In this document: positions 34,480-41,056 of the stretch, piece by piece
Layout: each line of letters opens with the position of its first letter
Position numbering within the stretch: position 1 is the first letter of the stretch
Origin: Planctomycetota bacterium
Lineage (GTDB): Bacteria > Planctomycetota > Planctomycetia > Gemmatales > Gemmataceae
Assembly: GCA_021781415.1 (NCBI GenBank)
Contig: JAJXWW010000101.1
Span: forward strand, 1-45,718
Reading direction: 5' to 3'
DNA: 45,718 bases
The notes under the pieces: generated by a model
Database searches by the model: none
What the model saw: the letters and a program-made list of their open reading frames with translations, nothing else
Told to the model about the DNA's origin: nothing
Program-made: the position numbers and the translations under genes

Positions 34480-36780
34480 TCAACCGCCCATCCATCGGCC
34501 AATCTGATAGGTCAGCAAGGCTCCAACGTAGGCCAACGCGGTCATGTAGACGAACGTGAACGCCGGCCATCGCCAGCTGCGCGTTTCGCGTTTGATGACT
34601 GCCAGCGTCGAAGCACACTGGCAACACAAGGCGAAGAAAACCAGAAGGGACAACACGGTCGGAATCGTAAATACCCGCCGAGTCGGTTCGTCGTCCCAGA
34701 CGGCCTTTCGCATGGCCAGGGCCAAGGGCAACTCGGACACGTTCTCGGCTTCACGAATGGTGTCGCTATCTTGTTCGCCCTCGCTATAAATGATGCCGAG
34801 CGTGCCAATCACGACTTCGCGGGCAGGAAAACTCGCCAAGGCGGCCATGCCGATCTTCCAATCCCAACCCAACGGGCGCACGATCGGCTCGATGAGCTTG
34901 CCCATGCGGCCCAGATAGCTCTGTCGCTTCCATTCCGCATTCAAGGCGTTCATTTCGCCTTCCTTGGCTTCGCTCTCCGCCTCGTCGCCTCGCTCTTTCA
35001 GGGCGTCTCGCTCCGCGCGCAACTGATCCAGGCGAACATCGTAGGGCAATCCGACTTGCTCGATCCGTCCCGATTCCGACGGAGGCGATGCCGAGGCGGG
35101 ACCTTCGCGCGGGAAGTACAGCAGCGCCCACACTACCACCATCGAAGCGAGGATGAGCGTGCCGGCGCGGCGCAAAAAGGCCCAGCCGCTGTCCATCATG
35201 CGCCGCAGCACCAAACGCAGAGAAGGCACTTTGTACAACGGCATTTCCATCACGAAGACCGGTGTTTCACCCCGCAACAAGGTGCGCTTGAGCAGCAGGG
35301 CGATGGGCGGCGCGAGCAGCAGCCCCAAGGCATAGAGGGCGAACATCACCGCGCCGGGCAGCCACCAGGGGTAGCCGGGACCAGAGAGGAACGCCCCTAT
35401 TAGGAGTATGTAGATCGGCAAACGCGCCGAACAGCTCATCAGCGGCGCAACGAGGATCGTGGCCAACCGATCGCGTCGATTCTCGATGACGCGCGTCGCC
35501 ATGATGCCGGGTACGGCACAAGCTACCGAAGACAGCAGCGGGATAAACGACTTCCCGCTCAGCCCGCAGCGCGACATCAACTTGTCCATGAGAAATGCGG
35601 CTCGGGCCATGTAGCCGCAGTCCTCCAAGACGGCGATAAACGCGAAGAGGATGACAATTTGCGGCAGAAAGACCACGACCGCGCCGACGCCTTCGAGGAC
35701 GCCGCCGAGGAGGAGATTCGTCAGCGGGCCGGAAGCGAGCCAGCCTCGCAACCAATCGGACAACGCTTCCTTGCCGACGCCGATCGCCTTCATGATCGGA
35801 CGCGACCAGGTGAAGATGGACTGGAACACGAGAAACATCAGGGCCAAGAACAGCAGCGTGCCCCAGATTTTGTGCGTCAAAACGCGGTCGATGCGGTCGG
35901 TCCAGGTCACGGGACGCACCGCCGGCCGTTCGACGCACCCCGCCGTCACCTCACGAATCCAGCGGTAGCGCGTTCGAGCTTCGACGGCCGGAACCGCACA
36001 ATCGCATGCCGCCAACCGTTCGCGCACCTCCCGTACTTCTCGGAGAATCCCCTCGCCGCATTGAGACACCCATTTCTGTTCCGTCCATCCGCCGACATCC
36101 AACACGAAGCGACGTATTAAAAAAGGCGGCACCTCGTCGCCCAACAGGGGACGCAAGGCCCGGATCTCGCGCTCGAACGCTTCGGGAAACGGAGGCCCGG
36201 CATGGGGCGGAGCGACATCGCCGACCGCGGGGCGCGACTCCATCGCTCCAGGAACCGACCGTCGTTCGCTTGCCGCCACAACGGCCTGTCGCAGCGCGTC
36301 CAACCCCTTCCGCTTATTCGCTTGAATGGCCACGACAGGCGCGCCGATTTGACGGCTGAGCCGTTCGACATCAATGCGAATTCCCTGTGCCTCGGCGACA
36401 TCCATCATGTTCAGGGCGATGACGACGGGTACGCCCAGTTCCAGAGCCTGCGTCGTCAGATAGAGATTGCGTTCGAGATTACTGGCATCGACGATGGACA
36501 AAACGACATCGGGGCGATGCTCGCCCGCTTGCCTTCCGAGCAAGACATCGACCGCCACCATCTCGTCGGGACTGCGCGGCGACAGACTGTAGGTTCCCGG
36601 CAGGTCGATCAGATCGAACGTCCGATCGCCGCAACTCATTTGTCCTTTTTTGGTTTCGACGGTGACGCCGGGATAGTTGCCGACGCGCTGCCGTAGACCC
36701 GAAAGGGCATTGAACAGAGTCGTCTTTCCCGTATTGGGATTGCCCACGAGAGCGACGGTCGCTTGCTTTTCGCTCCCCAT
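34480..36780 (-). CDS. feoB: Ferrous iron transporter FeoB
   Basis: A 766-aa protein that imports Fe2+ through the inner membrane. The N-terminal G domain has GNPNTGKTT (13-21), the switch T40 in GNYPGVTVE, DLPG at 59-62 and NMMD at 124-127. A spacer follows, then about eight or more membrane helices with the FeoB gate segment (PLGWDWKIGMAALASFPAREV) and CGLSGKSFIPLL. A charged insertion rich in Glu/Lys (near residue ~575-610) lies before that segment. ATG 36780 is 9 nt after the stop of feoA. Confidence 0.95.
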   Translation of the reverse strand: MGSEKQATVALVGNPNTGKTTLFNALSGLRQRVGNYPGVTVETKKGQMSCGDRTFDLIDLPGTYSLSPRSPDEMVAVDVLLGRQAGEHRPDVVLSIVDASNLERNLYLTTQALELGVPVVIALNMMDVAEAQGIRIDVERLSRQIGAPVVAIQANKRKGLDALRQAVVAASERRSVPGAMESRPAVGDVAPPHAGPPFPEAFEREIRALRPLLGDEVPPFLIRRFVLDVGGWTEQKWVSQCGEGILREVREVRERLAACDCAVPAVEARTRYRWIREVTAGCVERPAVRPVTWTDRIDRVLTHKIWGTLLFLALMFLVFQSIFTWSRPIMKAIGVGKEALSDWLRGWLASGPLTNLLLGGVLEGVGAVVVFLPQIVILFAFIAVLEDCGYMARAAFLMDKLMSRCGLSGKSFIPLLSSVACAVPGIMATRVIENRRDRLATILVAPLMSCSARLPIYILLIGAFLSGPGYPWWLPGAVMFALYALGLLLAPPIALLLKRTLLRGETPVFVMEMPLYKVPSLRLVLRRMMDSGWAFLRRAGTLILASMVVVWALLYFPREGPASASPPSESGRIEQVGLPYDVRLDQLRAERDALKERGDEAESEAKEGEMNALNAEWKRQSYLGRMGKLIEPIVRPLGWDWKIGMAALASFPAREVVIGTLGIIYSEGEQDSDTIREAENVSELPLALAMRKAVWDDEPTRRVFTIPTVLSLLVFFALCCQCASTLAVIKRETRSWRWPAFTFVYMTALAYVGALLTYQIGRWMGG

Positions 36781-36789
36781 GATGAGTAC

Positions 36790-37017
36790 TCACGAGAGGG
36801 TTACTTGAATGCGAGACGCCTCGGCGCGGCGCAGGCTCAGCCGCGAATCGCCCAAACGTACTTCCAACGGATCGCCCAACGGAGCGAGGGCGAGGACTTC
36901 GACCTCCTCGCCCACGAACAAGCCCAACTCCATGAGCCGCTGCGCGAGGCTGTCGTTCCCAACCAGATTCGTGATGCGTCCGCGTTGGCCGGGAAGCAAG
37001 GTGTCGAGCGTCGTCAT
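36790..37017 (-). CDS. feoA: FeoA, proximal copy
   Basis: A 75-aa SH3-like beta-barrel protein, TLLPGQRGRI, DSLAQRLMELGLFVGEEVEVL and LGDPLEVRLGDSRLSLRRAEASRI. This is the standard FeoA plan, thought to bind FeoB and aid its GTPase. The ATG lies 1 bp after the stop of the distal feoA copy and the next gene, feoB, starts 9 bp after its stop. The longer frame upstream overlaps the other feoA and is not the real start. Confidence 0.9.
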   Translation of the reverse strand: MTTLDTLLPGQRGRITNLVGNDSLAQRLMELGLFVGEEVEVLALAPLGDPLEVRLGDSRLSLRRAEASRIQVTLS

Positions 37018-37018
37018 G

Positions 37019-37267
37019 TCAGATCGCCACGGGGCGGACGAGAATCTGAGCGCCTGGTTCGCCGCGTAGCGACAGACGGCAACCGCCGATCTGTAACAGG
37101 CACGGACACCCGGATTGCAACAAGCACAGGCGACAACCCGTGCGCAATCCAAGTTCCGCCAGTCGACAAACCCAGTTCGGTTCGCCGGTGACATCGGCTA
37201 CATCCGCCCATTCACCGGGACGAAGCAATTCGAGAGGAAGCAACGTATCCAGATTCACGGTAGGCAC
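37019..37267 (-). CDS. feoA: FeoA, distal Cys-rich copy
   Basis: An 82-aa FeoA-like protein, first gene of the operon: LRPGEWADVADVTG, CRLAELGLRTGCRL and IGGCRLSLR. It has six cysteines, five of them within CRLCLLQSGCPCLLQIGGC, which is uncommon for FeoA and suggests metal or cluster binding. The start is GTG 37267; GTG 37258 is an alternative. Neither has a good ribosome-binding site. The Fur-like operator and promoter lie directly upstream. Confidence 0.82.
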   Translation of the reverse strand: MPTVNLDTLLPLELLRPGEWADVADVTGEPNWVCRLAELGLRTGCRLCLLQSGCPCLLQIGGCRLSLRGEPGAQILVRPVAI

Positions 37268-37298
37268 CCGATCGAGCGGTGGGAAATCGGTAGTTCTT

Positions 37299-37317
37299 AT
37301 TGAGACTGAATCTCAAT
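37299..37317. promoter_or_regulatory. Fur-like operator of the feo operon
   Basis: A perfect palindrome ATTGAGA-CTGAA-TCTCAAT (7-bp arms). TGAGA-N5-TCTCA matches the layout of typical Fur boxes. It lies just downstream of the -10 at 37326-37331 and covers the expected transcript start (about 37319). Fe2+-loaded Fur (or a DtxR-type repressor) would block the promoter when iron is plentiful. No fur gene is in the window. Confidence 0.62.
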
Positions 37318-37325
37318 CTACATTA

Positions 37326-37353
37326 ACTTTACTCGACCCCAAGGCAGTGTCAA
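37326..37353 (-). promoter_or_regulatory. Promoter of the feo operon
   Basis: On the minus strand, TTGACA (37353-37348), a 16-bp spacer and TAAAGT (37331-37326). The expected start is near 37319, right at the palindrome. Confidence 0.6.
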
Positions 37354-37547
37354 GGGCATCTTCACAAAATGGCATGGGAATCGGATGAGGGCTATCTCGC
37401 TCGGAGGTGGTCGATCCGTTTGGTTGACGCAATCCGCCTGCCGATTCGTTGGGCGATTTCATCCACTCCCTGTCACATTTTTGATAAAATGGTGGATGAA
37501 GGGACGAGATAAGAGAAAATCTCGATTCGAACTTGGAGTGTCTATTT

Positions 37548-38703
37548 ATGGGCCGCATCCGGTGCCCGGAGTGCGATCGTGTGTTGAACGTCGCGGATGA
37601 CGTCGAACGGACGGCGGTTCGCTGTCCCGCCTGTAAGGCGAAAATCGTCCTCGGTTCCCGCGATGAGGTGCAAAGGCCGGCCGCCCGTCCGCACTCCGAG
37701 GAGCCGCCGCCGAGGCGCGAGAGTGGTGTGGGACCGGCGAAAACCGATTGGTTTGTGATGCTCGCCGTCATTATCCCCGTTTTCGTCCTTTGGATCGTGC
37801 TGGGCTTCTTCTCGATTCTGGTGGCCGGCTCGCTGTTTCTGATTGGCCTGGGGGGTCTTGACGATCGGGTTGAAGCGGATGTCGTATGCGATCAAGAAGA
37901 AGAAGCTCCGCGACTTCTTTACCGAGGCTCCGGCCCTTGTGCGGGCCAGTGGGATAGGCGGTTGGCTGGCGCTCTACACCCATATCTACCATGCCAAGCA
38001 GATGCCCCGCACCCTTGGTCTGTGGCTGTTTATGGAGGGGTTGGGGACGCTGCTGCTGTCGATCAGTGTGGTCGTGTGTTCGGTACTCGAGCCGCCGCTG
38101 TACCCCGGTTGGCGGCCGCAGGTCCACAACCCAGGAAACAACAGTCCCCAGTCCAACGTGCCCGTGACTCCTCCTCAGCCGGAGGCACCGCGCGTGACAG
38201 GCGATCCAAAAGTGGATCGGGCGCTGTTGGAGTTGACCGATAAGGACGGACAGATTCGCGGCTGGGCTGCTGAGCGACTGGGAGTGACGCAGCCCAACGA
38301 GGCGTATCGAGCCGTGGTGGCGCGCAAACTGGCCGAGGTTGCGCTGGGGCCCGAAGAGGTTGGCCGAGGGGCGGCGGCGAAAGCCTTTGCCGAGTGGGCC
38401 GGCCCCGAAACGGTTCCCGAACTGATCCGCATGCTTCGCCAGGCGGGGCCGCTCCGAGAAGCCGCCGCCAAGGGGCTGCGCAAAGTCGGCGCGCCCGCCG
38501 AGAAGGACGTTCTCGCCCTCGTGCAGGATACCCAGGCCGACAGCGGCCTGCGTTCCGAAGCCATCGAGATTCTCCGCGACATCGGAACGTCGGCCAGCAT
38601 CCCGACTCTGCAAGGATTCGTGGATCGACGCGAAGCGTTTCTCGATACCAGGGCCAGAACGGCCATCTTCGCCATAAATCAGCGGAACAAACAAAAGCGC
38701 TAG
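37548..38703 (+). pseudogene. Zinc-ribbon/HEAT-like membrane protein broken by a frameshift at a G6 run
   Basis: Frame one, from ATG 37548, gives a zinc-ribbon (CPECDRVLN and CPACKAK), a Pro/Arg-rich linker, and two hydrophobic segments ending at LFLIGLGG (near 37850). Frame two, one base later, continues with VLTIGLKRMSYAIKKKK, another membrane helix (LWLFMEGLGTLLLS) and a soluble HEAT-like domain: DKDGQIRGWAAERLG, GRGAAAKAFAEWAG, LREAAAKGLRKVG, SGLRSEAIEILRDIG. Removing one G from the run at 37850-37855 joins them into one smooth protein of about 385 aa. So it is a frameshifted gene, a sequencing error or a programmed shift. If split, the second part could start at ATG 37879. Confidence 0.7.
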
Positions 38704-38766
38704 CGCGAACGGTCGGCTTACCGGCTCTCGAACCGCGTCGATTGCTTGCCATCACGGAGAGTGGAA

Positions 38767-39165
38767 ATGTTGGAAAAGTTGGTGCTGATGATGGTGCCCG
38801 GCTACTTCCTGTTCTCGTCCGCCGGCGCGGCCCTGGGCAGCTGGGGCCTGTTCACCAAGGCCGGCGAGCCGGGCTGGGCGGCGTTGGTGCCCGGCTACAA
38901 TCTATTCGTTCTGGCCCGCATCTCCGGCATGTCACCGTTCTGGGCGCTGTTGTTCGTGGTCCCCGCCGCCAACATGTTTCTGTGGTACTACATCTGCGAC
39001 CAGCTGGCTATGAAATTCGGCAAAGGCATCGGCACCTCCCTGGGCCTGATGTTCCTCGCCTTCATCTTCTTCCCCCTCCTCGGCCCCGGCGAATACGAAG
39101 ACCGTCGCAAGAGATCCTCTTCCCAAGAACCCACCCGCCGTCCCCTCTCCCCCCGCCGCGCGTGA
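38767..39165 (+). CDS. DUF5684-like small membrane protein
   Basis: A 132-aa protein with about four membrane helices. The family segments FTKAGEPGWAALVPGYNLFVL and LAMKFGKGIGTSLGL are visible, and the end is a hydrophilic Arg/Ser/Pro-rich tail. Members of this family sometimes precede signal peptidases, but none is here. ATG 38767 follows GGAG at 8 nt; an in-frame ATG at 38746 has no ribosome-binding site. It is 63 bp after the frameshifted gene and ends 6 bp from the convergent toxin gene. Function unknown. Confidence 0.78.
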   Translation: MLEKLVLMMVPGYFLFSSAGAALGSWGLFTKAGEPGWAALVPGYNLFVLARISGMSPFWALLFVVPAANMFLWYYICDQLAMKFGKGIGTSLGLMFLAFIFFPLLGPGEYEDRRKRSSSQEPTRRPLSPRRA

Positions 39166-39171
39166 GAACGA

Positions 39172-40053
39172 TCACGTCGGCCTACAGGCCAAAGCAATTT
39201 CGTCGAGGATTGCCACCGTCCTTTCCAGGACAAATTTGTCGTAGTCCGCAATCCGAAGCACTGGCTTGAGTTGGGTTTCGATCTGGCGGGAAAGCGTCTC
39301 AAGCCGAGCGGGCGAGAGATCGACTGGGTCGTCCGTGATCGCCAGCTTCTGAGCAACGAGGTTCCGGAACTCTAGCGCTCCGTGCTGAAGAAGCCCTTTC
39401 CGGATCGCGTTGTCGAGATCGAAAAAGTCCCGGATGGCAGGGTCGCGGCGCGTGAGCGCGGCCCGGGTTTTTTCGGCGTACGCTTCACGCACCGAAAGCG
39501 CTCGCACGGTTACCGGAGCAAGCGCCGACGTGCGCGTGAGCGCGTCGATCAATAGCGTCCGTGCGGGAAATTCTCCGCACAGATGCAGGAACTCTTCACG
39601 GAGTGAGATTTCTATCTTGATTGACTCGTAGTCGCCGGTGACGGCGGAGCGATAGGCGAGCTGTCCGTTGTATTGCTTGTTGAGATTCTGCCCCGTCAGC
39701 GCCGCCGCCTCGGAGAAGATGGGGAGTCGCGCGGGGATGCCGGCGAGATGGGCTTTGAATGGCTGGATCATCCGACGCCGCTCCCCTCGCCCTGCGTTCG
39801 GCTTCACCGAAACCCCGAAATCGAGAGCCTCGCTCAGCCGGAAGAAATCCGCGTGTACCTTGCTGAGGCATGTCCCGCCCTTGAAAACGAGTCCGTGTCC
39901 ATAGAGAACGACCAGATCCTTGAGCAGGACGGAGCAGTAGTAGTCCTTCTCGATGAGCCGTTCGCTGAAGCCCGTCTCCGAGGCCGTCAGCATCAGGGCG
40001 TCTCGGAATCGTTTCTGGTCTTCGTGGTACGCCCGGGAGGCCTCATCACTCAT
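39172..40053 (-). CDS. AbiEii-family nucleotidyltransferase toxin, catalytic motif altered
   Basis: A 293-aa protein of the AbiEii/DUF1814 nucleotidyltransferase-like toxin family. The family's KGGT motif is LVFKGGTCLSKVH (residues 59-61), the next acidic motif reads RLSEALDFGVSV where the family usually has SEDLDF. The first Asp of the DxD is therefore Ala76 (codon GCT at 39828-39826, minus strand). Later segments, AYAEKTRAALTRRDP and IRDFFDLDNA, are family-like. It overlaps the antitoxin end by 8 nt (40046-40053). If that Asp is needed, the toxin may be inactive or different in substrate. Confidence 0.82.
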   Translation of the reverse strand: MSDEASRAYHEDQKRFRDALMLTASETGFSERLIEKDYYCSVLLKDLVVLYGHGLVFKGGTCLSKVHADFFRLSEALDFGVSVKPNAGRGERRRMIQPFKAHLAGIPARLPIFSEAAALTGQNLNKQYNGQLAYRSAVTGDYESIKIEISLREEFLHLCGEFPARTLLIDALTRTSALAPVTVRALSVREAYAEKTRAALTRRDPAIRDFFDLDNAIRKGLLQHGALEFRNLVAQKLAITDDPVDLSPARLETLSRQIETQLKPVLRIADYDKFVLERTVAILDEIALACRPT

Positions 40054-40858
40054 CGTTGAATACCACCCTCCACCGCTTGCTCGTCTTTCCCTGCTCCGGC
40101 TTCCCCTTCTTCGCCACGGTGGGTACCATCGGGATGAAGCTCGACGAGGGCCGAAGCGCTCTTTCCAGCCGCCGGAGCAGCGGCTCCGGCGCGGCGAACC
40201 TCTCCAGGGTCGCCCCGATCCGCCGGATCGTTCCTTGATTGCTGAAGCGAATTGTAGCCTGGACAATGTCGGCGGCGAAGCCCTCGTCCCTCGACATCTC
40301 CCGGTCGATCCACTCGTACGCGCGTGGCAGCGTGTCGAACCGGGACCATTCGTACACCGCGTCGACCAAAGCCCTCGCCCGGGTGGCGTAGACGGCATCG
40401 AGTCCGTCGGGAGTTCGCACCACCTCGGTTCCCCCAAGCCGATCATCGGACACCTTGATCAGAGTGAGGGCCACCGAGCCGATCTGCCGGTCGCCGGATA
40501 TTCGGTTATTGTAGGCGTAGACGCGGTTGGGGATCTGCTCCGTCCAGCCATACCTCTGGAAGGCGTTCGGCCCGGAAATTTGGTATGTGCCGCCTCGGTC
40601 CTCGATGAGCGTCGTGAGTGCGAGGTTCTCGCCCGGGCTCCACCGGCCACCTACCGGCAGCCGGCGGGGAACAAGGTAGAGGCCCCGCCGAACTCGGGCG
40701 ATCAGTCCCTTTCGGGCGAGCTTGCTCAGAATCTTTCTCTCCTGTTCAGACGTCCACATAAAAGTACGGACGAATTCGCCTGCCTCCACTACCCCCCTCT
40801 CTCTGGATTGGCAGTATGCAAGAGCTTGTGCTTCAAACTCGCCAAGTGATCGCGGCAT
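40046..40858 (-). CDS. AbiEi-family antitoxin (type IV toxin-antitoxin)
   Basis: A 270-aa antitoxin with an N-terminal winged-helix DNA-binding domain: EAGEFVRTFMWTSEQERKILSKLARKGLIARVRRGLYLV. The middle part shows GTYQISGPNAFQRYGW and VYAYNNRISG, which are family features, and the C-terminal part carries an Arg/Lys-rich tail. The start is ATG 40858. The antitoxin and toxin genes overlap by 8 nt, as expected for a co-translated pair. AbiEi proteins repress their own promoter at inverted repeats; the palindrome at 40878-40902 just upstream is a good candidate site. Confidence 0.85.
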   Translation of the reverse strand: MPRSLGEFEAQALAYCQSRERGVVEAGEFVRTFMWTSEQERKILSKLARKGLIARVRRGLYLVPRRLPVGGRWSPGENLALTTLIEDRGGTYQISGPNAFQRYGWTEQIPNRVYAYNNRISGDRQIGSVALTLIKVSDDRLGGTEVVRTPDGLDAVYATRARALVDAVYEWSRFDTLPRAYEWIDREMSRDEGFAADIVQATIRFSNQGTIRRIGATLERFAAPEPLLRRLERALRPSSSFIPMVPTVAKKGKPEQGKTSKRWRVVFNDE

Positions 40859-40877
40859 CTACTGTACTCTATTTCTC

Positions 40878-40902
40878 AAAAATACTCTTATCAGGTATTT
40901 TT
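40878..40902. promoter_or_regulatory. Candidate operator upstream of the AbiE pair
   Basis: AAAAATAC (40878-40885) and GTATTTTT (40895-40902) are exact reverse complements 9 bp apart, 20 bp upstream of the antitoxin ATG. Placed as expected for antitoxin self-repression. No precise -10/-35 could be set. Confidence 0.45.
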
Positions 40903-40941
40903 GCGAAATACACAGTGATTGTCCAGGAAAGATTGTTCTCT

Positions 40942-40969
40942 GTAACATCCTAATTTTCAAGAATGTTAC
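40942..40969. promoter_or_regulatory. Inverted repeat GTAACAT...ATGTTAC in the divergent gap
   Basis: GTAACAT (40942-40948) and ATGTTAC (40963-40969) form a perfect inverted repeat with a 14-bp spacer, about two helical turns centre to centre. Another GTTAC occurs at 40999-41003. The sites lie between the AbiE pair and the giant gene and may bind a shared regulator. Confidence 0.35.
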
Positions 40970-41008
40970 GGATGTATTGCGAAGGACGTTGGCTCCACGT
41001 TACAGCGG

Positions 41009-41036
41009 TTGACCGACGGGATATGCGTTGTATAAT
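41009..41036 (+). promoter_or_regulatory. Strong sigma-70 promoter of the 1347-aa gene
   Basis: TTGACC (41009-41014), a 16-bp spacer and TATAAT (41031-41036). The expected start near 41043 gives a very short leader that contains only the AGGAGG (41046-41051) before ATG 41057. Confidence 0.65.
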
Positions 41037-41045
41037 TCATACAAC
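41027..41045. promoter_or_regulatory. Palindromic operator covering the -10 of the 1347-aa gene
   Basis: GTTGTAT (41027-41033), AATTC, ATACAAC (41039-41045): a perfect 7-bp-arm palindrome covering the -10 hexamer and the transcript start. The encoded protein begins with a helix-turn-helix of the Xre type, whose members often bind short palindromes at their own promoter. Confidence 0.6.
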
Positions 41046-41056
41046 AGGAGGAATGG

